5,250 nucleotides of DNA from assembly GCA_021814855.1 (NCBI GenBank), contig JAKAHQ010000158.1, forward strand, positions 1 to 5,250. The letters run 5' to 3'. Below are positions 1 through 5,250 of this stretch, one piece after another. The DNA is from Bacteroidota bacterium. GTDB lineage: Bacteria; Bacteroidota; Ignavibacteria; Ignavibacteriales; Melioribacteraceae. Each line of letters opens with the position of its first letter. The stretch's first letter is position 1. The position numbers and the translations under genes were made by a program. The notes under the pieces were generated by a model. It did not search any database, was not told where the DNA came from, and saw nothing but the letters and a program-made list of their open reading frames with translations.

Positions 1-265
1 CAAAAATGATGTTGTACTTTACACGGACAAGGATACTTTGTATCAAAAGTGGGACGGCGCCGACCGGTGGCGCGTTTTAATTTTCCGTACTGATAATAAA
101 GTGATTGGAGCTGAGATTGATCCTAAAAGAAAAAACTTATTGGACATTAATTTTGCCAATAATTCTTTCACCGTTGATCCGCATATTGGCGCCTCGCTTT
201 CGCTTTCCGTAAGGTGGTTTTTCTGGATTCAGAATGCGCTGATGATTTTGGGAAGCATAGGATGA
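1..265 (+). CDS. M1-family metallopeptidase, C-terminal fragment
   Basis: This is the 3' end of a gene whose start lies before the window; the reading frame is open from base 2 to the TGA at 263-265, giving 87 residues. The visible part reads WDGADRWRV, then AEIDPKRKNLLDINFANNSFT. This closely resembles the end of the C-terminal region of bacterial M1 (gluzincin) aminopeptidase-like proteins of Bacteroidota and relatives, where a 'WDG.drw' strand precedes 'v.iDP..k..lDvn..NNS'. The last 20 or so residues (RWFFWIQNALMILGSIG) are hydrophobic and may anchor the protein in a membrane. The zinc site (HExxH...E) would lie upstream, so activity cannot be judged. A TTG at 38 is in frame but is not a credible start because homologous-looking sequence continues upstream of it. 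The stop overlaps the next gene's start codon. The family call rests on remembered motif similarity. Confidence 0.7.
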   Translation, partial: KNDVVLYTDKDTLYQKWDGADRWRVLIFRTDNKVIGAEIDPKRKNLLDINFANNSFTVDPHIGASLSLSVRWFFWIQNALMILGSIG

Positions 266-1158
266 TTGTTACTATTAAACAAATATTGCTTCAAGGTGTG
301 CGTACGGTTTTTCACAACTTTCATTTCATTATTCAGTTGTGGCTTCTTAATGCGCTTGCCGCGCTTGTGCTCACGGTTCCAATCTATAATGTACTCATCG
401 ACAACCTTGGCCGTTCGATGATCAGCGAAAGACTCTTAAACGGATTCGACTATATGTGGTATCTTCAATTTAGAAATTTGTACCATGTGCAGCTCGATCA
501 GGTGCCGATGAATATTTATTTCGTAGTCGGCATCTATGCAATTATACAAACATTCTTCTCCGGCGGGCTTATTGCGATATTTAATATCAAGGAAAAGAAT
601 CATACAGTCGATTTCTTTTACGGCGGAGTAAAATACTTCTTCCGATTTATGAAAATACTTTTGGTCTCGCTGCTCTTCTTTGCGGCGGCATTTAAAATCA
701 ATGATTACTCGGGAGAACTGATTACCTGGATTTTCAAGAACTCCGAAAACGTTACGGCTGATTTTGTGTTGAAAGCACTGAGGTATATTTTGCTCGTTTT
801 TTTCATCGGCGTTGTCACAATGATTTCGGATTATTCCAGGGTGTCGCTCGCTGTTCGGGATAAATCTGCCGTGCTGAAAGAAATTCGCAACGCAATTATT
901 TTTATCAAAGACAATTTCAACAAAACATTTGCGCTATTCCTAATAGTGGCTGTTATCGGCGCCCTCGGCGTAATAGTATATAACGTTGCCGGTAGATTTA
1001 TTCCTCGAACGCCTTTCTATTTTCTTGTGCTCTCCTTTATTCTTCAGCAAATGTTAATTATCTTTCGGCTGCTTATAAGAATGTTGTTTTATTCCACACA
1101 GGTTAATCTCTTCAAAGATTTAAGTGCGGATATTGTTAAAATCGAACCAAACAATTAA
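262..1158 (+). CDS. Six-helix integral membrane protein of unknown function
   Basis: This encodes 298 residues. I chose the ATG at 262 because it overlaps the preceding TGA as ATGA, the usual arrangement for translational coupling; an in-frame start at 214 would add 16 residues inside the upstream gene. About six hydrophobic segments can be seen, near residues 22-42, 86-107, 126-146, 173-193, 222-241 and 252-272. A longer polar stretch (43-85) lies between the first two, and a conserved-looking segment DYSRVSLAVRDKSAVLKEIR (190-209) follows helix 4. The C-terminus is short and polar (FKDLSADIVKIEPNN). There are no recognisable catalytic or nucleotide-binding motifs. The layout recalls uncharacterised multi-pass proteins of the DUF4013 or glycerophosphodiesterase-membrane-domain type, but I cannot assign it. 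Coupling to the M1 peptidase suggests the two work together or are made in fixed ratio, which is inference. def starts 10 bases downstream. Confidence 0.85.
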   Translation: MIVTIKQILLQGVRTVFHNFHFIIQLWLLNALAALVLTVPIYNVLIDNLGRSMISERLLNGFDYMWYLQFRNLYHVQLDQVPMNIYFVVGIYAIIQTFFSGGLIAIFNIKEKNHTVDFFYGGVKYFFRFMKILLVSLLFFAAAFKINDYSGELITWIFKNSENVTADFVLKALRYILLVFFIGVVTMISDYSRVSLAVRDKSAVLKEIRNAIIFIKDNFNKTFALFLIVAVIGALGVIVYNVAGRFIPRTPFYFLVLSFILQQMLIIFRLLIRMLFYSTQVNLFKDLSADIVKIEPNN

Positions 1159-1168
1159 AAGTAATTTT

Positions 1169-1714
1169 ATGTCTATCATCCCTATTAAAGTATACGGCGA
1201 AAAAATTCTAAGGCAGAAAGCACAGCCTGTAAAGGCCGTAACCGACGAATTGATTGAAAAGATCAGGAATATGTTTGATACAATGAGAAACGCTAACGGC
1301 GTTGGACTTGCCGCCAACCAGGTTGGGTTTAGAGAATCGTTGTTTGTAATCGATCTTAAAGGTTCCGAAGGATACGATAAATTCAAACCGATTGTAATGA
1401 TTAATCCTGAGATAATTGAAAGCTCCGATGAACAGGCAATTATGGAAGAAGGATGCCTAAGTCTTCCCACATTGCGGGCGGAAGTGGAAAGGCCGGAAAT
1501 TATAAAGGTAAGATTTCTCGATACCGATGAGAAAGAACAGGAACTGGAAGCCGACGATATGTTTGCGCGGGTTATTCTTCACGAGTACGATCACCTGATA
1601 GGCAAGATAATTCCCGACAGAGTTGCCGAAAATATTAAAAAGCAATTGCAAAAAGATTTAAATAAAATTGTGAATCGAGAAATTGAGATTGATTACCCGA
1701 TAGCTGAAGGTTAG
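1169..1714 (+). CDS. def: Peptide deformylase
   Basis: Def removes the N-formyl group from the initiator methionine of new proteins as they leave the ribosome, in the cytoplasm. The 181-residue product has all three family motifs in order: GVGLAANQ at 44-51 (GxGLAAxQ, catalytic Gln51), EGCLS at 94-98 (metal ligand Cys96) and HEYDH at 138-142 (metal ligands His138 and His142, catalytic Glu139). The length is normal for a bacterial enzyme. The ATG at 1169 gives the typical N-terminus (MSIIPIKVYGEKILRQKAQPV); upstream in-frame codons would run into the previous gene. No clear Shine-Dalgarno sequence precedes it (only A/T-rich bases and an AAAAG), so translation may rely on the close upstream gene or an A-rich leader. 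fmt, its functional partner, follows after 79 bases. All key residues are present and the call is secure. Confidence 0.97.
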   Translation: MSIIPIKVYGEKILRQKAQPVKAVTDELIEKIRNMFDTMRNANGVGLAANQVGFRESLFVIDLKGSEGYDKFKPIVMINPEIIESSDEQAIMEEGCLSLPTLRAEVERPEIIKVRFLDTDEKEQELEADDMFARVILHEYDHLIGKIIPDRVAENIKKQLQKDLNKIVNREIEIDYPIAEG

Positions 1715-1783
1715 CCGGTTATTCTCTAATTAATTATCTTTCCGGAATTTTAACCTCGGCGGGACACACCAACTTTTTTGAGC

Positions 1784-1787
1784 GGAG
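1784..1787 (+). promoter_or_regulatory. Ribosome binding site of fmt
   Basis: GGAG lies six bases before the ATG at 1794. It supports that ATG as the fmt start, in contrast to the def and beta-synthase starts, which lack an obvious Shine-Dalgarno sequence. Confidence 0.6.
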
Positions 1788-1793
1788 TAAAAG

Positions 1794-2732
1794 ATGAAGA
1801 TAGTATTTATGGGAACGCCTGAATTTGCGATTCCTTCGCTCGATAAATTACTTCAAAGCAAACACGATATTGCCGCCGTCGTTTCTGCACCGGATAAAGA
1901 ACGGGGCAGGGGAAGACAGCTTAGTTTCACACCGGTTAAAGAATTCGCCCTTGATAAAAATCTTGAAGTGCTGAATCCTTTTTCGCTGCGGGAGGAACAA
2001 TTCATCGATAGGTTAAAAGAAATCGAACCGGATTTATTTGTTGTAGTTGCCTTCAGAATTTTGCCGAAGGAAGTTTATACAATTCCTAAATACGGTTCTT
2101 TTAATCTGCACGGATCGCTTCTGCCAAAATACCGTGGAGCCGCCCCCATTCAATGGGCAATTATTAACGGAGAAAAGGAAACGGGAGTAACCACTTTTTT
2201 CCTGGAAGATCAGGTCGATACGGGCAACATCATCCTCCAGGAAATCTTAACTATCGAAGACGACGATGATTTCGGCTCGGTTCATGATAAGATGATGATA
2301 TTGGGCGCTCACGCAGTTATGAATACAATTGATGTGATTGAAGCCGGGCTGGTTAAATTGACAAAGCAGGACGATTCACTGGCTTCTCCCGCGCCTAAAA
2401 TTACAAAGGAACTTTGCGAGATAAACTGGAACAGCAGCGCCACAAGTATTCATAATCTTATACGAGGCATGTCGCCGTATCCCGGCGCTTTCTTTGCGCA
2501 TAACGAAAAAATTTATAAAGTGTTCAAGACTAAGGTAGCTAACAACAATATGGAATTTAATTCTCATTTCATCAGCTTCAGCTCACCGTTATCCGGAAGG
2601 ATATTGGAAACAAAGAATGAAATATTTATCAAAACAGGGGACGGTATAATTCAAATTTTAGAACTTCAACCGGAAGGTCGGAAACGAATTACGGCAGAAG
2701 AATTTCTAAGGGGAAATTCTTTTACAAAATAA
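1794..2732 (+). CDS. fmt: Methionyl-tRNA formyltransferase
   Basis: Fmt transfers a formyl group from 10-formyltetrahydrofolate to initiator Met-tRNA in the cytoplasm, making fMet-tRNA for translation start. The 312-residue length is typical. The N-terminus MKIVFMGTPEFAIPSL is the family hallmark. The formyltransferase core contains NLHGSLLPKYRGAAPI at 104-119, with catalytic Asn104 and His106, and QVDTG at 140-144 with catalytic Asp142. The C-terminal tRNA-binding OB-fold domain covers roughly 205-305, including NLIRGMSPYPGAF (221-233). The segment VVVAFRILPKEVY (83-95) replaces the AYG.iLP form of proteobacterial enzymes; I recall this variant from Bacteroidota-type proteins, which supports the taxonomic placement. 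The gene lies downstream of def, a very common pairing, and is followed after 10 bases by the beta-synthase gene, so those two are probably co-transcribed. Confidence 0.97.
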   Translation: MKIVFMGTPEFAIPSLDKLLQSKHDIAAVVSAPDKERGRGRQLSFTPVKEFALDKNLEVLNPFSLREEQFIDRLKEIEPDLFVVVAFRILPKEVYTIPKYGSFNLHGSLLPKYRGAAPIQWAIINGEKETGVTTFFLEDQVDTGNIILQEILTIEDDDDFGSVHDKMMILGAHAVMNTIDVIEAGLVKLTKQDDSLASPAPKITKELCEINWNSSATSIHNLIRGMSPYPGAFFAHNEKIYKVFKTKVANNNMEFNSHFISFSSPLSGRILETKNEIFIKTGDGIIQILELQPEGRKRITAEEFLRGNSFTK

Positions 2733-2742
2733 CGGAATAAAC

Positions 2743-3720
2743 ATGCGAAATTTTTGTTACGATAGTCTTCTCGACGCGATTGGAAGAACACCGATTGTTA
2801 AGCTGGGAAACATCTCTAAAGATTTTAAAGCTACAATTTGGGCTAAACTGGAATTTATGAATCCGGGCGGCAGCGTTAAAGATAGAATAGCCAAATACAT
2901 GATTGAGAAAGCCGAACGCAACGGCAAGTTAAAACCGGGCGATACAATCCTCGAAAACTCTTCCGGCAATACGGCACTGGGACTTGCGATCGTATGCCGG
3001 CATAAAGGATATAAATTAAAAGTCGTAGTTAGAGATACAACCAGCAAAGAAAAAATTAAAATGCTGGAAATACTCGGAGTTGATGTTTTCAAAGCGGACA
3101 CTTCTTTACCGCCGGAAGATCCTAATTCCTACAACAATCTCGCGGTGACAATGCTGAAAAACGATCCGTCGTTATTCTACATAGATCAGCATAACAATCT
3201 TGATAACAACGAAGCACACTACATGACTACCGGTCCTGAAATCTGGGAACAGATGAACGGAAAAGTGGATTATCTTATCGGCGCTATAGGAACGGGCGGA
3301 ACTATTACAGGTACAGGAAGATTTTTAAGAGAGAAGAATCCGGACATCAAGGTAATCGGGCTCGATCCTTACGGCTCGGTATTTTACGATTGGTTCAAGC
3401 ATAAAAAAATGATTAAGCCGTACCATTATTTAATCGAGGGCATGGGAGACGAGTTTCTGATTAAAACCGCCCAGCTTGAACTGCTTGACGACATGATGCA
3501 GGTAGAGGATAAAAAAGCCATAGGATGGACAAAAAAGTTAGCGTTCGAAGAAGGAATTCTTGCCGGCGGAACAAGCGGGGCCAATGTATGCGGCGCCGTG
3601 CGGCTTGCAAAGGATATTGATAGTGAAGCCAATATAGTTACGATAATTTGCGATTCAGGTTATAAATATTTTTCTACCATCTATAATGAAGAATGGCTGG
3701 AAAAAAACAATCTGTTATAA
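2743..3720 (+). CDS. PLP-dependent cystathionine beta-synthase / cysteine synthase family enzyme
   Basis: This 325-residue fold-type II PLP enzyme would join serine (or an activated serine) to homocysteine or sulfide in the cytoplasm. The motifs are in order: NPGGSVKDR at 40-48 with the PLP lysine at Lys46; SSGNT at 73-77, the substrate-carboxylate loop; GTGGT at 183-187, the PLP-phosphate loop; IEGMGDEF at 231-238; GGTSGA at 275-280; and CDSGYKYFST at 303-312, whose Ser305 sits by the pyridine nitrogen. The stretch from GLDPYG through the ~17-residue insertion to IEGMG looks more like cystathionine beta-synthase than short CysK, but there are no C-terminal CBS (Bateman) domains and no N-terminal heme region. 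The loop reads SSGNT where CysK and CBS usually have TSGNT. Substrate choice cannot be settled from sequence, so no symbol is given. It starts 10 bases after fmt with only a weak ribosome site, suggesting co-transcription. Confidence 0.9.
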   Translation: MRNFCYDSLLDAIGRTPIVKLGNISKDFKATIWAKLEFMNPGGSVKDRIAKYMIEKAERNGKLKPGDTILENSSGNTALGLAIVCRHKGYKLKVVVRDTTSKEKIKMLEILGVDVFKADTSLPPEDPNSYNNLAVTMLKNDPSLFYIDQHNNLDNNEAHYMTTGPEIWEQMNGKVDYLIGAIGTGGTITGTGRFLREKNPDIKVIGLDPYGSVFYDWFKHKKMIKPYHYLIEGMGDEFLIKTAQLELLDDMMQVEDKKAIGWTKKLAFEEGILAGGTSGANVCGAVRLAKDIDSEANIVTIICDSGYKYFSTIYNEEWLEKNNLL

Positions 3721-3782
3721 TCGATAAGTTTTACAAGAAAATGTTTAGCGGTTAGCTCCAATTAATTAATAAAACAAAAGAA

Positions 3783-3787
3783 AGGAG
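3783..3787 (+). promoter_or_regulatory. Ribosome binding site of the MmpS-like lipoprotein gene
   Basis: A strong AGGAG, within AAAGGAG, sits five bases before the ATG at 3793. It fixes the start that produces a proper lipoprotein signal peptide. Confidence 0.75.
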
Positions 3788-3792
3788 TAGAT

Positions 3793-4182
3793 ATGAAAAA
3801 ATTAACGATACTTTTACTTTTGGCTCTCCCATTATTTATTTCAAGCTGCGATAAAAACGACGACGTTGCTTCGAGCAATACCGAGCAGATTAATCTAAAC
3901 ATAGATAAGACCAAACTCCCCGGAAATCTTTCCATCACATATAAAGCCGAAGGCACCGGAGACGGCAAAATGACTCAACTAAAATACCTTGATGATAAAG
4001 GTGTGCAGCAGACCGTAAGCAGTCCTTCGTTGCCCTGGACAAAAACATTCAGCATGGCCGCGGACTCTTCCGTTTCGATGTCGGCTACCGGAACTCTAAG
4101 TAAAGGTTCGTTAACAATTACAGTCAACGGAACCGCGCAGGGAACTACATTCAATTTAAGCGATAGTCAAACACGGAATTAG
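3793..4182 (+). CDS. Small lipoprotein with an MmpS-like beta-sandwich domain
   Basis: This encodes 129 residues. The N-terminus MKKLTILLLLALPLFISSC is a classic lipoprotein signal peptide with lipobox ISSC, lipidated at Cys19. The mature protein begins CDKNDD; a Lys followed by acidic residues just after the Cys resembles the lipoprotein export signal that sends Bacteroidota lipoproteins to the cell surface, so outer-membrane or surface location is plausible but inferred. A low-complexity linker (about 22-35) leads into one domain (about 36-125) whose pattern is SITYKAEGTG, a short strand with K.LDD.G, SLPWTKTF (79-86), SVSMSATG and SLTITVNGTAQG. This matches the layout I know from MmpS-type domains (V.YeV.G, tY.d..G, LPWs.t, v.lsAq, i.V.I.vdG). 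In mycobacteria MmpS proteins assist MmpL exporters, but no MmpL gene is visible here and the function in this group is unknown. It has its own ribosome site and sits 72 bases after the beta-synthase gene. Confidence 0.85.
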   Translation: MKKLTILLLLALPLFISSCDKNDDVASSNTEQINLNIDKTKLPGNLSITYKAEGTGDGKMTQLKYLDDKGVQQTVSSPSLPWTKTFSMAADSSVSMSATGTLSKGSLTITVNGTAQGTTFNLSDSQTRN

Positions 4183-4235
4183 TTTATGAATTAACCGGTT
4201 CCTGTTTATACTTTGAAGGTAATGTCAAATATTTC

Positions 4236-4267
4236 TTGGACACTATTTTTGTCAACGGTTATATAAT
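4236..4267 (+). promoter_or_regulatory. Candidate promoter overlapping an inverted repeat
   Basis: A TTGGAC (4236-4241) is followed by a perfect TATAAT (4262-4267) with a 20-base spacer, or by the overlapping TATATA at 4260 with 18 bases. The spacing for the perfect box is longer than ideal, and A+T-rich gaps produce such matches by chance. A transcript from here would have a leader of about 85 bases before the S9 peptidase start. Confidence 0.3.
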
Positions 4268-4277
4268 TCTCTAACCG
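4256..4277 (+). repeat. Perfect 6-base inverted repeat around a TATAAT box
   Basis: CGGTTA (4256-4261) and TAACCG (4272-4277) are exact reverse complements separated by 10 bases that begin with TATAAT. The spacing would fit either a small hairpin or two half-sites of a repressor covering a -10 box. The same TAACCGG core appears 80 bases upstream at 4192-4198. No T-run follows, which argues against a terminator. Confidence 0.45.
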
Positions 4278-4294
4278 GCAGGCATTAAATTCAT

Positions 4295-4324
4295 TTGAAT
4301 TATTTTACTTCCCGGAATTCTAAT
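4295..4324 (+). promoter_or_regulatory. Second candidate promoter for the S9 peptidase gene
   Basis: TTGAAT (4295-4300) and TCTAAT (4319-4324) are 18 bases apart, resembling a sigma-70-type -35/-10 pair with two and one mismatches. The start of transcription would fall near 4331, giving a leader of about 28 bases. It competes with the candidate at 4236-4267, and sequence alone does not decide between them. Confidence 0.3.
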
Positions 4325-4348
4325 AAATTAAGTACGATTTTAATTTAT

Positions 4349-4353
4349 AGGAG
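4349..4353 (+). promoter_or_regulatory. Ribosome binding site of the S9 peptidase gene
   Basis: AGGAG lies five bases before the ATG at 4359, the same spacing as in the lipoprotein gene. It supports this ATG, which gives a complete signal peptide. Confidence 0.75.
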
Positions 4354-4358
4354 ATACA

Positions 4359-5250
4359 ATGAAAATCAGATTTGTACTAAACATGTTGTTCATCTCACTC
4401 TTTATTACAGCTTATTCGTTTGCGCAGGAGGCGGGCGATCCGAATCTTTGGCTTGAAGATATCGACGGCACTAAAGCATTGGATTGGGTCAAAGCTCACG
4501 ATAAAGCAACTTTGTCCATCTTGGAAAAATACCCGGACTTTAAAAAGATTCAGAAGAAAAACGAGGAGATACTCGATTCGAAGGAAAGGATTGCCGATCC
4601 TTCAATTGTAGGAAGCTACGTTTATAATTTTTGGCAGGATTCTAAAAACGAGCGCGGCATTTGGCGAAGAACTAAATTGGAAGATTATTTGGTAAAACCA
4701 AAATGGGAAACCGTATTGGACATCGACGAGCTTTCAAAAGCCGATAATGCAAAGTGGGTTTTTAAGGGTGCAAATTTTCTCTATCCCTCTTTTGAAAGAT
4801 GTATTCTTTCTTTATCCAAAGGCGGGGGAGACGCGGTAGTTAAAAAAGAATTTGACCTGGTTAAAAAAGAATTTGTTCATGACGGTTTTGATTTGCCCGC
4901 CGCTAAGGGATCGGTCACATGGAAAGATCATAACGCTTTGTATGTGTCAACGGATTTTGGAAAGGGAAGCATGACCGAATCCGGCTATCCGAGAATTGTA
5001 AAAGTATGGGAACGCGGAACGCCGCTGGGTGAAGCAAAAACTTTATTCGAAGGCAAACCAACAGATGTTTCGGCTTCCGCATTTTCTGTTTATTCTCCTA
5101 ACGGTAATTACGATTTTATAAATGAAGGAATTACATTCTATACATCCAACCTTTATTATATTCAGAACGGTAAACTCGTTAAAGTTGAAATTCCGGACGA
5201 TGCCCAGTTTGACGGTATATTTAAAGATCAAATGCTTGTTGAATTAAAAT
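4359..5250 (+). CDS. Secreted prolyl oligopeptidase family (S9A) serine peptidase, N-terminal part
   Basis: This frame is open from the ATG at 4359 to the window edge (297 residues and one extra base). Residues 1-22 form a signal peptide, with likely cleavage after SFA before Gln23, so the protein is exported to the periplasm or beyond. The mature protein opens with DPNLWLEDIDGTKALDWV (27-44), the hallmark of the S9 N-terminal domain. Further family-like stretches are FWQD (91-94), GIWRRT (100-105), SLSKGGGDAVVKKEFDL (151-167), FVHDGFDLPAAKGSVTW (172-188) and TDFGKGSMTESGYPRIVKVW (198-217), all belonging to the N-terminal part and seven-bladed propeller that gates access to the active site. 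Family members are usually about 700 residues, so the alpha/beta-hydrolase domain with the Ser-Asp-His triad should lie beyond the window. The expected role is cleavage of short peptides after proline. It has its own ribosome site and candidate promoters, so it may be transcribed separately. Confidence 0.92.
   Translation, partial: MKIRFVLNMLFISLFITAYSFAQEAGDPNLWLEDIDGTKALDWVKAHDKATLSILEKYPDFKKIQKKNEEILDSKERIADPSIVGSYVYNFWQDSKNERGIWRRTKLEDYLVKPKWETVLDIDELSKADNAKWVFKGANFLYPSFERCILSLSKGGGDAVVKKEFDLVKKEFVHDGFDLPAAKGSVTWKDHNALYVSTDFGKGSMTESGYPRIVKVWERGTPLGEAKTLFEGKPTDVSASAFSVYSPNGNYDFINEGITFYTSNLYYIQNGKLVKVEIPDDAQFDGIFKDQMLVELK

Larger units (their letters stand above)
4183..4358 (+). other. Intergenic region before the S9 peptidase gene
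   Basis: This is the longest gap in the window (176 bases). It is A+T-rich and holds no credible open reading frame. It contains the palindrome AACCGGTT (4193-4200), an inverted repeat around TATAAT (4256-4277), a small A/T hairpin AATTC-ATTT-GAATT near 4288-4300, and the peptidase ribosome site. I see no GC-rich hairpin followed by a T-run, so no confident intrinsic terminator for the lipoprotein gene. Confidence 0.6.

Noticed and set aside
38..265. A complete small gene starting at TTG 38.
   Set aside because: The same frame is open to the left edge and the residues before the TTG continue the M1-peptidase-like sequence, so this is the end of a longer gene.
1120..1470. Minus-strand open frame of 116 residues opposite the start of def.
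   Set aside because: It lies antisense to a secure def gene, has no ribosome site or recognisable protein features, and is best explained as a shadow of def codon use. The other minus-strand frames over fmt, the beta-synthase, the lipoprotein and the peptidase were rejected likewise.
3721..3792. Promoter or terminator in the gap before the lipoprotein gene (TTTACA at 3730-3735; A/T palindrome at 3760-3768).
   Set aside because: No acceptable -10 box lies at the right distance from TTTACA, and the A/T palindrome has no GC stem or T-run, so neither can be supported.
4420..4611. Plus-strand open frame of 63 residues, rich in Arg and Lys.
   Set aside because: It lies wholly inside the S9 peptidase gene in another frame; the peptidase frame has a signal peptide, ribosome site and family motifs.
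4839..4875. Exact 16-base direct repeat GTTAAAAAAGAATTTG at 4839-4854 and 4860-4875, in frame and 21 bases apart, suggesting a 7-codon duplication in the S9 peptidase.
   Set aside because: The protein here (VVKKEFDLVKKEFVHDGF) follows the usual family pattern without extra length (roughly V.REFDL.tk.FV.dGF), so the similarity more likely comes from the normal residues plus A-rich codon choice.
1..5250. Defence, mobile or other novel multi-gene system.
   Set aside because: Every gene except one membrane protein belongs to a recognisable household or envelope family. There are no transposase, integrase, nuclease, toxin-antitoxin or CRISPR signals and no abrupt change of composition.

Overview
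All genes in this window run left to right on the + strand, with short gaps and modest A+T richness. The protein styles point to the Bacteroidota/Chlorobi/Ignavibacteria group: an M1-type peptidase C-terminus ending in a hydrophobic tail, a methionyl-tRNA formyltransferase with the VVVAFRILP variant, a lipoprotein with an acidic stretch after its Cys, and a secreted S9A peptidase. This placement is inferred from protein style; there is no rRNA to confirm it.

Left block (1-1714): the C-terminal end of an M1-family metallopeptidase overlaps by 4 bases (ATGA) a six-helix membrane protein of unknown function. Peptide deformylase (def) follows 10 bases later. Middle block (1794-3720): methionyl-tRNA formyltransferase (fmt) and, 10 bases downstream, a PLP-dependent cystathionine beta-synthase/cysteine synthase-like enzyme. 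def and fmt act at opposite ends of the same cycle: Fmt formylates the initiator Met-tRNA and Def removes the formyl group from new proteins. The linked beta-synthase belongs to sulfur amino acid metabolism. The first five genes could form one transcript, with a 79-base gap between def and fmt as the only likely break.

Right block (3793-5250): two envelope or secreted proteins, each with a strong AGGAG ribosome binding site and a larger upstream gap. The first is a small lipoprotein with an MmpS-like beta-sandwich domain. The second is the N-terminal part (297 residues) of a secreted prolyl-oligopeptidase-family serine peptidase whose catalytic domain lies beyond the window.

I see no mobile element, CRISPR array, RNA gene or defence system. 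The region looks like ordinary chromosomal housekeeping plus envelope genes. The points most worth a second look are the MmpS-like lipoprotein, a CGGTTA / AATTAATTA pattern shared by intergenic gaps, an inverted repeat around a TATAAT box before the peptidase gene, and the unknown membrane protein coupled to the M1 peptidase.
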